From contig CAZXVH010000015.1 of assembly GCA_964643965.1 (NCBI GenBank), positions 1 to 64,000 of the forward strand: a stretch of DNA of 64,000 nt, read 5' to 3'. The stretch comes from GCA-2746795 sp964643965 (GTDB lineage Bacteria; Chloroflexota; Anaerolineae; Promineifilales; Promineifilaceae). Position numbers and translations under genes: made by a program. Positions 16,426-26,600 of this stretch are shown in pieces. Position 1 is the stretch's first letter, and the number at the start of each line of letters is the position of its first letter. The notes beneath the pieces were generated by a model. It was not told the DNA's origin, did not search any database, and saw only the letters and a program-made list of their open reading frames with translations.

Positions 16426-19400
16426 ATGACCAAGCCGAACCCGTCCCCTTCTCCGCCTGAATGGCCCGCCCGCCTGCGTGATATGCTGGTGGAATATTTC
16501 AACCTGGATGACCTGGCGCTGCTCTGTTTTGACGTGGGACTGGATTTTGAAGAGCTGGGCGAAGGGGCGAAATCGCGGCGGGTGGGGCGCTTGATTAAGC
16601 GGATGGCAGACGACGGCCGTTTACCCATCCTCCTGGATCATTGCGCCCAACGCCGCCCGGGGCTGGATTGGGAAACCATCCGCCAGCAAGCGGGCGAACA
16701 GCCCGACCTCTTTCAATTCGGCGACAGCCCTGACGAGCAAATCCTGACCCTGCTGCACCAAATCGCCGCCAAAACGCTCGTCAGCGACAGCGACGCCCAA
16801 GACATCGAAACGGCCGTTCCCGAACCAGGCGAGCCTCCCTACCTCGGCCTGCAACAGTTCAGCGAAGCCGACGCCAGCCACTTCTTTGGCCGCGAACTAC
16901 TCACCGCCCAGGTCATCAAGCGGCTGCATGACGAACGCTTCCTGGCCGTCATCGGCGCTTCCGGCAGCGGCAAATCCTCGCTGGTGCGAGCGGGCATCCT
17001 GCCCGCCTTGCGGCAAGGCGGCCCTTTGGCCGATGGCTCCCTGCCGCCCGCCGGCAGCCGCCAATGGGTCATCCGCCTGCTGACGCCCACCGCCCACCCC
17101 CTGGACGCCCTGGCGGCCGTTCTCACCCAAGACAGCGAATCGGTAACGGCCGTTATCGACATGCAGGCCGCCCTCAGTCAAAACGGCCGTGCCCTCACCC
17201 TCGCCGCCCAACAAATCCTGGCCCGCCAAAACAGCCCCCACTTGCTGCTCGTCATTGATCAATTCGAAGAGCTGTTCACCCTCTGCCGCCAGCCCAACGA
17301 ACGTCAGGCATTTATCGACAACCTGGTAACAGCAACCGCCCCCGAAGATAACCAGCCCCTCACCATCCTCATCACCCTGCGCGCCGACTTTTACGCCCAA
17401 TGCGCCCAAGACGACAACTTACGCCGCCTCGTCTCCCAGCACCAGGAATACATCGGCGCCATGAGCCGCGAAGAACTGGCCCGCGCCATCGTGCAGCCGG
17501 CCGCCCTGGGCCAGTGGCGCATTCAGGAAGGGTTGGTGGAACAAATGCTCGACGACGTGGGCGGCGAACCTGGCGCCCTGCCCCTGCTCTCCCACGCCCT
17601 GCTAGAAACCTGGCGCAGACGGCGCGGCCGTACCATGACCCTCTCCGGCTACCGCGAAGCCGGCGGCGTGCGCGGGGCCATCGCCCAAACTGCCGAAGCC
17701 ATCTTCCAGCAGCGGCTCACGCCCCAGCAGCAGCCCATCGCCCGCATGATCTTTGTGCGCCTCACCGAATTGGGCGAAAGCGTCGATGGCGAGTCCCCCG
17801 ACACCCGCCGCCGCGCCGCCTTCAGCGAACTGATCACCCGCACCACCGACGTCGACATGCTCAACGCCGTCCTCGACATCCTCATCCAATCCCGCCTCGT
17901 CACCACCGACCTGCTGCCCCCCGACGAAACCAAAGTGGTCGAAGTCTCCCACGAGGCGCTCATCCGCGAATGGCCCACCCTGCGCCATTGGCTCGACGAA
18001 GACCGCGAAAACCTCAGCCGCCAGCGCCAGCTCACCGACGACGTGAACGAATGGCTTAAACTCGACCGCGACCCTGGCGCCCTTTACCGGGGTGTGCGCT
18101 TGCAGCAAATGCAAACCTGGGCCGAATCTTTCCCTGAACCACTCAGCGCCGAAGAGCAGGAATTTTTGGACGCCAGCCAGGCCGCCGCCCAGGCAGAAGC
18201 AGCGCGGGAAGCGCGGCTGGCCCGTTCGCAGCGCGTCCAGCGCCTCATGTTCGGCCTGGTCGGGCTGCTGATTTTAATCTTTGTAGGCGGCCTGATTTAC
18301 ATTTTTACAGACCCCGGCCGGGCCGCCAACCAGTTAGAAACATTAGCCACACCCACTATCTGCCTCTCGCAAACCATGCCCGCTGATTTCAACATCGCCG
18401 TGGCCGAATTTGCGGTGCTGGATGAAAACGGCCGTCTCGACAGTGACAACCGCGCCGGGCAGCAGTTGGCCGGCCGTGTGCAAAAGCAGCTAGAAACCGC
18501 CTTCGCCGGCGATGACAGCATTGCCGTCTGGGCAGACAGCGAAGACCTCTACCAGCAGTTCTGCGTCGTCATCGGCGTGGCGGAAGATGATCTGGCGGGG
18601 ATAACATCCCCGGCGGCACTGGCCGAGCAGCTAAAAGCAGACGTGGTCATTTACGGCACACTGCGCCCGGTCAACGATAAAGGGGAATTACAGTTAAAGT
18701 TCCACCTGTCGCCGCAGTTGGGCGTGGATGTGGGCAGTATGGTGGGCGCTTACACCTTTGAAAAGCCGATTCCGGTATTCGACATCCACGATCCCGGCAG
18801 CGAAGTGGATCCGGTGCTGGGGCCGCAAGCAGAAGCGTTGGCCCGCACCGCTCGCGGTTTCACCAAAGAGATGCTGGGGCTGCAAGCAGAGGCGCTGGCC
18901 GATTTTGAGCAGGCGGCCGCCGCCGCGCCCGATTCCAGTTTCACCCATTTTTTTGTGGGGCAGGAGAACCTGTTCCTGGCAGAAGCCGCCGCCGGGGAAG
19001 CCGCGTCAGCCTTTGACGCCGCCGCCGAAGCCGCCTTTAAACGAGCGCCGGACAATGCTCGCGCCCAAATTGGCCTGGGCAGCGTTCATCTGTTGCGGGC
19101 GCAGCGCCAGTTAAATGACCTGCTAGACAGTGGTCTGAGCGGCGACGACAAGAAGGCCGCGCTTGACAGCGTGATCGCCGAAGCGGAACAGGCGTTGGCC
19201 CTGTATGAGGGCGTGGTCGCCGGTGGCAGCCAGATTGAAACGTATGGCGTGCCTGTGGATTTGTATGCCAGTTATGGCGCTGCCATCAGCCAACGGCTGC
19301 TAGGCGAGGTCGCCTTTGAGCAAAGAAAGCCAGGGCCGGCCGAACAATTGATTGATGAAGCGGAAAGCCGTTTAACTGCCATCATGCCCCTCCTGGAAAG

Positions 19401-19644
19401 CGTGGCAGATTTCCGCCTGCACGCCCAGGTTTACCAGGCATTGGGATCAACCTATGAATGGCAGCGCTTTCTCCGGGATAGACGAGGGGATGCCGCCGGC
19501 CGGGATGAAGCCACCCAAAACGCCCGCGACGCCTATACCCGCTGCCTCGCCGTCGGGGACGCTTTTCCTTTTGATTCTGATGTGGTGAATGATATTGTAG
19601 AAGGGCAATGCCGCGTCAACCTCGATCAACTGCCATCCCCCTGA
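16426..19644 (+). CDS. nSTAND1-type NTPase with N-terminal adaptor-like domain and membrane-anchored C-terminal region
   Basis: A 1072-residue protein. Residues 10-85 (L-R-D-M-L-V-E-Y-F-N-L-D-D-L, L-L-D-H-C-A-Q-R-R-P) resemble the small effector-associated, death-like domains at the N terminus of bacterial STAND proteins. A STAND P-loop NTPase follows, with F-F-G-R-E, Walker A G-A-S-G-S-G-K-S (about 177-184) and Walker B L-L-V-I-D-Q-F-E-E-L-F (about 273-283). One membrane segment lies at about 607-627. About 440 outside residues include alanine-rich TPR-like repeats. I use the ATG at 16426; an earlier one at 16348 adds an unlikely tail. Such proteins act in signalling or immunity. No caspase, TIR or protease effector is fused or adjacent. 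Confidence 0.7.
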   Translation: MTKPNPSPSPPEWPARLRDMLVEYFNLDDLALLCFDVGLDFEELGEGAKSRRVGRLIKRMADDGRLPILLDHCAQRRPGLDWETIRQQAGEQPDLFQFGDSPDEQILTLLHQIAAKTLVSDSDAQDIETAVPEPGEPPYLGLQQFSEADASHFFGRELLTAQVIKRLHDERFLAVIGASGSGKSSLVRAGILPALRQGGPLADGSLPPAGSRQWVIRLLTPTAHPLDALAAVLTQDSESVTAVIDMQAALSQNGRALTLAAQQILARQNSPHLLLVIDQFEELFTLCRQPNERQAFIDNLVTATAPEDNQPLTILITLRADFYAQCAQDDNLRRLVSQHQEYIGAMSREELARAIVQPAALGQWRIQEGLVEQMLDDVGGEPGALPLLSHALLETWRRRRGRTMTLSGYREAGGVRGAIAQTAEAIFQQRLTPQQQPIARMIFVRLTELGESVDGESPDTRRRAAFSELITRTTDVDMLNAVLDILIQSRLVTTDLLPPDETKVVEVSHEALIREWPTLRHWLDEDRENLSRQRQLTDDVNEWLKLDRDPGALYRGVRLQQMQTWAESFPEPLSAEEQEFLDASQAAAQAEAAREARLARSQRVQRLMFGLVGLLILIFVGGLIYIFTDPGRAANQLETLATPTICLSQTMPADFNIAVAEFAVLDENGRLDSDNRAGQQLAGRVQKQLETAFAGDDSIAVWADSEDLYQQFCVVIGVAEDDLAGITSPAALAEQLKADVVIYGTLRPVNDKGELQLKFHLSPQLGVDVGSMVGAYTFEKPIPVFDIHDPGSEVDPVLGPQAEALARTARGFTKEMLGLQAEALADFEQAAAAAPDSSFTHFFVGQENLFLAEAAAGEAASAFDAAAEAAFKRAPDNARAQIGLGSVHLLRAQRQLNDLLDSGLSGDDKKAALDSVIAEAEQALALYEGVVAGGSQIETYGVPVDLYASYGAAISQRLLGEVAFEQRKPGPAEQLIDEAESRLTAIMPLLESVADFRLHAQVYQALGSTYEWQRFLRDRRGDAAGRDEATQNARDAYTRCLAVGDAFPFDSDVVNDIVEGQCRVNLDQLPSP

Positions 19645-19932
19645 TTTTTACCCCACCCATAATTCCTCAAAATCACCATCTTTGCTGGGGCAGTGTGAGT
19701 TAGGTACAGCCCCATGCCAGGTGCTACGTCGACGGCGCTCAGTACAAGTCTGCATTAATCTGCGGATAAAAATGATTTTTCGATCTATTAAATCTAAGAA
19801 ACCGGCAACGATAGATTAACGATAGCCGCTTATGCTGTCTCTCATGCGTGACGTTGTTTGCAGATTAAGAAAATAATCGGGCAACTTTTGTAGGACGGAT
19901 TAATACTCCCTCCTACGATTCGGAGGTGTTTC
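19645..19932 (+). promoter_or_regulatory. Spacer upstream of lipoprotein 1, with a hairpin over the ribosome-binding site
   Basis: The 288-nt gap holds no gene that I can see. Just before the lipoprotein ATG, CCTCC (19909-19913) can pair with the Shine-Dalgarno GGAGG (19922-19926) across an 8-nt loop, which could limit translation. No clear promoter hexamers were found. Confidence 0.35.
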
Positions 19933-20943
19933 ATGTTTCATAAGTGGTTGTTGATACTGTTGGTTTGTATGGGGGGGATCATGCTGGCAGGCTGCGGCGG
20001 CAGTTCGCCGCCGGCCGCCGTGGTGGATGTGGCGGCGTCGGTGACGGCCGTGGAGCAAAAGGTCGTTTCCCAAAATAACAGCGTGGTCCCCGCCAACCCA
20101 GTTATGCAGACGCCTGTGCCCACACAACCAGCCGCCAAGATCGTATCTGTAGCAATGGTAGAACCGGCTGAACCGACAACAAGTGAGCCAGCAACGGCCG
20201 TTCCCCAACCGCCTACCTGTGCTACCTTGCAAGGTCTCAATCTTCGTTATGGTCCGGGCACAAGCTACGCGCCGCCCCTACGCACCCTGGCAGCCTCAGA
20301 AACGCTGCTGCCCCTGGCCTTCAGCGCCGTGGGTCATCCCAGTGGGCAATGGGTGCAGGTGCGCGTGATAGACACGAGTGAAATCGGCTGGGTCAGCGCC
20401 GGCTCCCAGTATATAGGCTGCAATATCAATCTGGCATCTCTGCCCACCGCCGCCAACATTCCCGCGCCACCCACACCCGTGGTCGTGGCCAACAATGCCG
20501 GGCAAGGCCCTGTCGCCCGGCCGATGAATGTAACACCCGGGGTTATCGGCGGCGAGGTGGATGAAGATCCGCTCATGGACTTCCATTACCAGTTCAACAA
20601 TGGCTTCTTGCTGCGCCTGGACATCAAAAATTATCATGATCAGGTAGACGCCGACGTGAACGGCCGAGGCGTACAAAAGGTGACGTTTGAAATATCCAAC
20701 AGAGAAACTGGCCAACCGGTCTACGCTCACGAGGAAGGCACGGCCGGGTACTGCATCTTCCGCGGGGGTGAACCGGACTGTCGCCCCTGGCCCCAAGATG
20801 GCAACGGCCGTTATACTTGGGGTGAAGGTGGCCCCCTGGTAGAACCGGGCGCTTACAAAGTCAACGTCTTCATTTACGCCAAAGACCAAAATGCGGAGAC
20901 ACAAAGCTGGTCTTGGGGGTCTGAATTTGACATTTGGCCTTGA
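19933..20943 (+). CDS. SH3b-domain lipoprotein (paralogue 1)
   Basis: A 336-residue exported lipoprotein. A hydrophobic signal ends in the lipobox L-A-G-C-G-G (Cys at about 21). A low-complexity A/P/V/T linker leads to a bacterial SH3-like domain at about 95-160 (L-N-L-R-Y-G-P-G-T-S-Y, G-Q-W-V-Q-V-R, G-W-V-S). The C-terminal 130 residues (Y-C-I-F-R-G-G-E-P-D-C, G-R-Y-T-W, E-P-G-A-Y-K-V-N-V) form a separate beta domain shared with the next gene. The protein probably sits on the cell surface, and SH3b domains commonly bind peptidoglycan or other wall polymers. The duplicated neighbour shows tandem gene duplication. The domain call rests on motif reading. Confidence 0.65.
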   Translation: MFHKWLLILLVCMGGIMLAGCGGSSPPAAVVDVAASVTAVEQKVVSQNNSVVPANPVMQTPVPTQPAAKIVSVAMVEPAEPTTSEPATAVPQPPTCATLQGLNLRYGPGTSYAPPLRTLAASETLLPLAFSAVGHPSGQWVQVRVIDTSEIGWVSAGSQYIGCNINLASLPTAANIPAPPTPVVVANNAGQGPVARPMNVTPGVIGGEVDEDPLMDFHYQFNNGFLLRLDIKNYHDQVDADVNGRGVQKVTFEISNRETGQPVYAHEEGTAGYCIFRGGEPDCRPWPQDGNGRYTWGEGGPLVEPGAYKVNVFIYAKDQNAETQSWSWGSEFDIWP

Positions 20944-20953
20944 TGTCTAAGCG

Positions 20954-21028
20954 CCGTATCATAATTTGCTGCCAGGTTATTTCAAGGCTAAAGTAGCGCC
21001 TTGAAGATGGAGGTTTATTATGATACGG
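20954..21028 (+). promoter_or_regulatory. Nested stem structure enclosing the start codon of lipoprotein 2
   Basis: A perfect 12-bp outer stem pairs CCGTATCATAAT (20954-20965) with ATTATGATACGG (21017-21028), which contains the ATG at 21020. Inside it is an 8-bp stem, TTCAAGGC (20981-20988) with GCCTTGAA (20998-21005). The Shine-Dalgarno GGAGG (21009-21013) lies between the two right arms. Such a leader could control initiation; this is inferred from complementarity only. Confidence 0.45.
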
Positions 21029-21877
21029 TGTTTTTTCATTTACCTTGTCCTGGGCGCTCTTTTACTGGCGCTGGGCGCTTGCACCACAAGCAGCCAGGAA
21101 GGGAATAACCTCGCAGACAACAACCCAGCCCTTGGCAATGATGACGATAGTTTGGCTGCAGACGCTCCCGTCTGTCAACCCACGCAGCCCCTCAATCTAC
21201 GCCCCGGCCCCGGCACCAGCTTCAATCCACCCCTGCGCGAGATCTCTCCTGACGAAGCCTTAACGCCGCTGGCGTTTCACGCTCAGGGTTTTCCGGGCGG
21301 TCAATGGCTGGAGGTGGCAGTGGTGGCCACAGGTGAATTAGGCTGGGTCAGCGCTGGCTCCGCCTTTATCGCCTGCAACATCAATCCGGCCTCATTGCCG
21401 CCCGCCGCCAACATACCACCCACCCCCACCAATGTCCCCACCAATACCTCCCAGGCAGTAGCCCAAATTGGTCCGCCGCGCATCAGCAACAACCCGCCCG
21501 GCGGCGCGAAAGCAGAATATGTGTTGGATGAGGTCATCGTGGACGACGCCTTCCTCTTCCGCATGTGGATCGCTGATACCCGTTTTGGCGAACAGGATGG
21601 CGACGGCATCGATCACGTCGATTTCACCATCTCCAGCCAGGAGCAGAGCCAGGTGATTTATGAAAACCGGGAGGATAATGCCGCTTTTTGTGTCTTCCAG
21701 GGCGGGCTGCCTGATTGCAATGGGTGGCGGGTGAAAAACGGCCGTTTCGTCTGGCCCAATGGAATTGAAGTGGAACCCGGCGGCTACCATGCCACCATCC
21801 TCGTCTTCCCGCAAGAGCCAGCCTATGAGGGTGAGGTGTGGAACTGGGATTTTGATTTTTGGATCGATACCCCATAA
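21020..21877 (+). CDS. SH3b-domain lipoprotein (paralogue 2)
   Basis: A 285-residue paralogue of the preceding lipoprotein. Its signal peptide ends in the lipobox L-G-A-C-T-T (Cys at about 17). The SH3-like domain (L-N-L-R-P-G-P-G-T-S-F, G-Q-W-L-E-V-A, G-W-V-S-A-G-S) and the C-terminal beta domain (F-C-V-F-Q-G-G-L-P-D-C, E-P-G-G-Y-H-A-T-I) align with gene 1 at about the same spacing, including the paired cysteines. It has a good GGAGG and a structured leader, and is followed by a strong terminator. The role on the cell surface is unknown. Confidence 0.65.
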   Translation: MIRCFFIYLVLGALLLALGACTTSSQEGNNLADNNPALGNDDDSLAADAPVCQPTQPLNLRPGPGTSFNPPLREISPDEALTPLAFHAQGFPGGQWLEVAVVATGELGWVSAGSAFIACNINPASLPPAANIPPTPTNVPTNTSQAVAQIGPPRISNNPPGGAKAEYVLDEVIVDDAFLFRMWIADTRFGEQDGDGIDHVDFTISSQEQSQVIYENREDNAAFCVFQGGLPDCNGWRVKNGRFVWPNGIEVEPGGYHATILVFPQEPAYEGEVWNWDFDFWIDTP

Positions 21878-21898
21878 CGACTGCACACCAGAAATGCA

Positions 21899-21932
21899 AA
21901 AAGTCCAACTTTTCTAAAAAAGTTGGACTTTT
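21899..21932 (+). terminator. Rho-independent terminator after lipoprotein 2
   Basis: 15-nt arms, AAAAGTCCAACTTTT (21899-21913) and its complement (21918-21932), close the loop CTAA, with flanking A and T runs. Arm sequence and loop are nearly the same as in the terminator near 62.95 kb. Confidence 0.85.
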
Positions 21933-21978
21933 GTCTGTTATGCGTTCGCTAACTGATTGTCTGAAAATTACGTGGCGC

Positions 21979-22011
21979 AGATTGAACCAATCTTAAAGAT
22001 TGGTTCAATCT
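21979..22011. repeat. Perfect hairpin AGATTGAACCAATCTT / AAGATTGGTTCAATCT
   Basis: Two 16-nt arms are separated by one base. A related, slightly degenerate element lies in the nuoD-nuoC spacer (54497-54539). There is no U-tract, so it looks like a dispersed intergenic repeat and not a terminator. The rest of the gap to 22100 shows nothing else. Confidence 0.75.
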
Positions 22012-22100
22012 ACAAAACGGGAAGTAATATTTTGACGGCTACCAACTATTTTTTAAGGCAGCAAAGAGCAGTCAGGTTCCCAAACTGCCACAAAGCATGT

Positions 22101-22397
22101 TTACATAATTGAGGCGAAGAAAATGAGACTGACGGCCAACATACCCAACACCTGCCCAACCAGCGCCAGACCCCATTCTGCATCTTCCCTGTTTCGGTTC
22201 TGGAGGATGGTGACGCCGATGAAGCTGATAGCCAATCCCAACAAGCCCATACCAATGACAGCCAAGAAGGGCAGCCCTTGCCAGAGGATGTTAAATCCCA
22301 CTGCCATGATAAGCCCGATGATGACGGCAACGGCCGTTGTCGGATTCTGTGCGCTGTCTTTACTATAACTGTTTGTCTGGTATGTATGGGTTGTCAT
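22101..22397 (-). CDS. Small membrane protein, unknown function
   Basis: A 98-residue protein with a polar N terminus (T-Y-Q-T-N-S-Y-S-K-D) and three hydrophobic segments at about 23-40, 43-64 and 76-96, joined by a short loop N-R-N-R-E-D-A-E. I do not recognise the family. An AGGAGAGG Shine-Dalgarno precedes the ATG at 22397, which supports a real gene although it stands alone between two intergenic regions. It likely sits in the cytoplasmic membrane. Confidence 0.6.
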   Translation of the reverse strand: MTTHTYQTNSYSKDSAQNPTTAVAVIIGLIMAVGFNILWQGLPFLAVIGMGLLGLAISFIGVTILQNRNREDAEWGLALVGQVLGMLAVSLIFFASIM

Positions 22398-22641
22398 TTT
22401 ACCTCTCCTAAAGTCATGTTTGTGGTTGCTGATAGTGAAAGTATCGCAAATCCTGACTTTGTTCGCTTGTCGGAAAGCGTATGGTAAAACGATACAATTG
22501 ATACGTTCCCTACGCTGTGGCGTAGGTTACAGCTGGTCTGGCTGATTTTGTATAGGGTAGGAAGAGTACATGTGGCTTTTTGAAAATAGGAAAGTATCTC
22601 CTTTTACCGCCTGGAACTACGTCACTATACCCCATAAAAAA

Positions 22642-22662
22642 ACGCCAGCTTGTGACTGGCGT
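22642..22662 (-). terminator. Terminator of tRNA-Ser
   Basis: On the minus strand ACGCCAG and CTGGCGT pair in a 7-bp stem (22662-22656 with 22648-22642) and a T-run follows, directly after the tRNA 3' end. Confidence 0.8.
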
Positions 22663-22665
22663 CTC

Positions 22666-22757
<92 letters not shown>

Positions 22758-22770
22758 AGATGAAGGCGTA

Positions 22771-22799
22771 ATTATCAGGGATTAGCAGGTAATTGTCAA
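22771..22799 (-). promoter_or_regulatory. Promoter of tRNA-Ser
   Basis: On the minus strand a perfect TTGACA (22799-22794) and GATAAT (22776-22771) are 17 nt apart, 13 nt before the tRNA. Confidence 0.75.
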
Positions 22800-22845
22800 T
22801 TTTTGGATGAGGGTGGAAGCGTGGCAAAGTGGCTGGGTAGTAAGG

Positions 22846-23355
22846 TTAGGAAGCCCGTTTTTCACGCAAATCCCTAAAAAACTGTTGCAACAACTCGGCC
22901 GCTTCTTCTTCTAATACGCCAGATGTAATCGCCACCCGATGGTTAAACCCCTCCGCCCGTAACACACTCACAACGGAGCCATCCGCGCCAAAACGGGTAT
23001 CTTTGGCCCCATACACCAGCCGGGGCAGCCGCGCCTGAATCATGGCCCCGGCACACATGGGGCATGGTTCCAGGGTGCAGTACAACGTCACGCCTAACAA
23101 GCGCCAATTGCGAACGGCCGTTGCCGCCTGTTTGAGCGCCATCATTTCGGCATGGGCCAACGGATCCTGGTCGATTTCCTTGTGATTAAAGCCCACCCCA
23201 ATGAGTTCACCGTTAAGAACCGCCACCGCCCCCACCGGCACTTCCCCCAGCGCCGCCGCCTGCCGCGCCTGCGTCAACGCCACCCGCATCCAATGAGCAT
23301 CTTCTTCCACAACAATATCGTCTGGAATAGGTTTTTTTGCGAATAAATCATCCAT
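22846..23355 (-). CDS. tadA: tRNA-specific adenosine deaminase
   Basis: A 169-residue cytidine/adenosine deaminase-fold enzyme that makes inosine at the wobble position of tRNA-Arg(ACG). Zinc and catalytic residues lie in L-A-H-A-E-M-M-A-L (His and Glu) and T-L-E-P-C-P-M-C-A-G-A (two Cys). The TadA-type substrate loop N-H-K-E follows G-V-G-F. I use the ATG at 23355 (M-D-D-L-F); the longer open frame to 23454 adds an unconserved tail. It lies alone on this strand between tRNA-Ser and the divergent A2M gene. Confidence 0.9.
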   Translation of the reverse strand: MDDLFAKKPIPDDIVVEEDAHWMRVALTQARQAAALGEVPVGAVAVLNGELIGVGFNHKEIDQDPLAHAEMMALKQAATAVRNWRLLGVTLYCTLEPCPMCAGAMIQARLPRLVYGAKDTRFGADGSVVSVLRAEGFNHRVAITSGVLEEEAAELLQQFFRDLREKRAS

Positions 23356-23490
23356 AAAAAGGATTATACCAGCGTCTAGGAATCGTAAGATTTTTGGGTC
23401 AATGTATCCCCCTCTTCCTCTCAGGGATGGGGTAATTTGACGTTTTCTAAGCATTCCCTCTACAACGGCCGTTTCTACTCTGCTATCCGC

Positions 23491-23518
23491 TTGAAACTTG
23501 TTTGGATTCTGCTATGAT
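23491..23518 (+). promoter_or_regulatory. Predicted promoter of the A2M-like gene
   Basis: TTGAAA (23491-23496) and TATGAT (23513-23518) are 16 nt apart, about 115 nt before the ATG at 23632, which has GAGAGG upstream. Confidence 0.6.
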
Positions 23519-23631
23519 GCAGCCGTATGCACTGTCACACACAACAGGGACAGTTAACCATCCCTCAACTACTTTCTCCTGTTAACTGCATCTCCCTATA
23601 AATACACCGATAATATAAGAGAGGTCATACG

Positions 23632-26600
23632 ATGCACCTGAAACGTCTCCTTCAAATTTTCATTTTAACTATTTTGTTAATGACAGCTATCGTCGCTTGT
23701 GGTGGCGACGAGGATGAGCCTGTGCCAACGGCCGTTCCCCCCGCTACCATCCCTGAAACCAGCGAAGTCGTTAAGCCGACCAGTCAACCCACGGCGCAAC
23801 CTACCGCTGCCCCGGAAACCCAAGCCGTCGATCCCGCCGACATCGACTGGCCGCCGCAACTGGTTTACAGTGATCCGGCTATTGGCGAAGAGGTGACTTT
23901 GGATGGCGACATCACCCTTCGCTTTGACCAGCCCATGGATCAAGCCTCTGTCGAGAAATCTTTGGCAGTGGAAAGTGTGCCTGACGAAACGGCCGTTTCC
24001 GGCACAACCACCTGGCCCAGACCTGATACCGTTATCTTCACCCCCGATAAACAACTTTCCCGCGAACAACAGTACCGGGTGCGCGTGGGCAAAGAAGCGG
24101 CTGGCCTCAACGGGCAAGCGATGAGCCAACCGGCTGAATTCAACCTGCAAAGCGTGGGTTATCTGGAAGCGACCCAGGTTATTCCGGCTAATGGAACTCG
24201 CGACGTGGACACCGACACCCCCATCACTGTGCTGTTCAATCGTCCCGTCGTGCCGCTTGTGACCAGCGACAATCAGGCTAGTTTGCCGCAGCCGCTGACC
24301 ATCGATCCGCCGCTGGCTGGCACGGGCGAATGGACATCGACTAGCATCTACCGCTTCATTCCCGATGAGGCGATGGACGGCGCTACCCGCTACCAGGTGA
24401 CCGTGAATGCCGGTCTGGAAAGCGTGGATGGCGCGGTCTTGGCCGAAGATGTGAACTGGGGCTTTGCCACCTTCGCCCCCCAAGTGGTGCAAATCCTGTT
24501 GCCGCTGGCCGAATACCAGGAACAAACGACCCCCATCGCGCCGACCTCATCTATCACCATCACCTTCAACATGCCCATGGATCGCGCCAGCACTGAAAAC
24601 GCTATTTCTGTGCGTGGCGTCGATGCCCCCACTGCTTCTCTCGACTACAAATGGTCGGATGAAGACCGGGTGGTCTCTATTACGCCTGATCCGATGCTCG
24701 CTTTGGACACAGCTTATCAAGTGGTGGTCGATACCTCCGCCCAAGCGGCCGCCAGCCCTACCAATCTGGCGGAAGAGGCGATTAAACCTTTTTCAACGGC
24801 GCCTTATCCGGCCGTTATCGAGACAAATCCGAGCGATGGCGCGCTGGCGGAAAGCTGGAACAGTGGCTTTAATGTGGTCTTTGCCTCGCCCATGAACATC
24901 GACACCCTGGAGGATAAGGTGTTGATTGAGCCAGCCCCAAATCGCGTAAATTATTATTTTGACACATGGTCTGGTTTCCAGATGAGTGTCAACTTTACCC
25001 CAGAACGGAATACAACCTACCGCATCACCATTCCCGCCACCGCCGCCGATCCCTATGGCAATACGCTGGGCGCAGATTATACCTTTAGCTATGATACGGC
25101 CGATTATGCCGCGATTGCTTCCTTTAATTTGCCGGGTACCTCCAGCCAGCTCAGTACCAGCTTTGAGTCGGCGGTAGACGTGATTTATCGTAACGTGTCT
25201 CAAATAGATGTGGGACTCTATGATGTGGGCTTGCCCGTGCGTCTGCTCAACAATAGTTATGATCTGGCGGAGTACTCTCCCGACACAGACCCGCTGCGCA
25301 GTTGGCAAATTCAGCCTGAATCAGAGGGAACAAGCACCCGTATTTCTTTAGCAGAGGGTGATACGTTGCCCACTGGTGTTTATTTCCTGGAAGTCGATGC
25401 GCCAGAACTTGGGGATGACAGTCGCTATTGGCAAATAAACAAAGCTTTGCTCATCGTGGCGGATACCAACCTTGTCATCAAACAGATGCCGAATGAAGTG
25501 CGCGTATGGGCCACTGATATTGCCTCCGGTAAGCCAGCGCCAGGGCGTAACCTCACTTTGTATACGGATGACGGGATAGCCCAAGGAACGGCCGTTACCG
25601 ATGCGGATGGTTTTGCCAAATTCGACTACTCACCCGAGCGCGATGGCAGTTCTGGCGTCACCGTGGTCAGCAATGAACCGGGACAAGCTGGTTTTGGCGC
25701 GGCGGGCAGCACGTGGACGGGCGGCATCAACTATTGGCAGATGGGCTTAAACGTCGGTTACTTCGATTCCGACCGCCTCTTTGCCTACATCTACACCGAC
25801 CGCCCCATCTACCGCCCTGGCGATACCATCCATTACAAAGCGATCATGCGCGACCCCGACTTTGGCCGCTACGATTTGCCCAGCTACGACGAAGCCACCC
25901 TGCGCATCACCCCCAGCTACTACTCTGAAGAGGGCGGCATTGATGAAACCATCCCCGTCACTTTGGATGCAGATGGCGTATTCTATGGCGATTTTGAGAT
26001 TCCCAAGGATGCTCCCTTGGGTGACATCCAATTCTTCATCGAAGGGCTAGATTGGCAGGGCAACCGCCGTGTCACCATCGCCGAATACCGCAAGCCGGAA
26101 TTCCTGATCACCATGCAGCCGGACAAAGAAGAAGCGCGGCGCGGCGAAGCTGTCAATGTGGTGGTAGACGCCCAATACTTCTCGGGCGGCGCGGTCACGG
26201 ATGTGCCTGTGAACTGGACGCTTTATGAGGACACCTTTTACCCCGACATTCCGGGGCAGCACTACGCTTTTGGCGACAGCGCCAACTTTAATTATGTATC
26301 CTATGGTCCCTATGGTTATTTTGGCGGTGGCGTCTATGGTAATTATCTCACCAACGGCGAAGGCACAACGGATGAAAACGGACAGGTGGTAATTCCTCTG
26401 CCCGCCGATTTGCTCACTGAGGCCGACGCCGGCAGCCGACGGGTTAATGTAGAAGCCACTGTCTCTGATTTGGCGGAATTCCCCGTCACCAGCAAGACCT
26501 CGGTTGTCTTCCACGGCGCAGATACCTACGTTGGTATTCGCCCTGCTGACTATTCTGTGCCAGTGGGGCAAGAAGCTGCCGTTGACCTGATCACCGTCGA

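Noticed and set aside
17400..18059. Plus-strand alternative frame of 219 codons inside the nSTAND1 gene
   Set aside because: Arginine/proline-rich shadow of the correct frame, with no ribosome-binding site and no family likeness.
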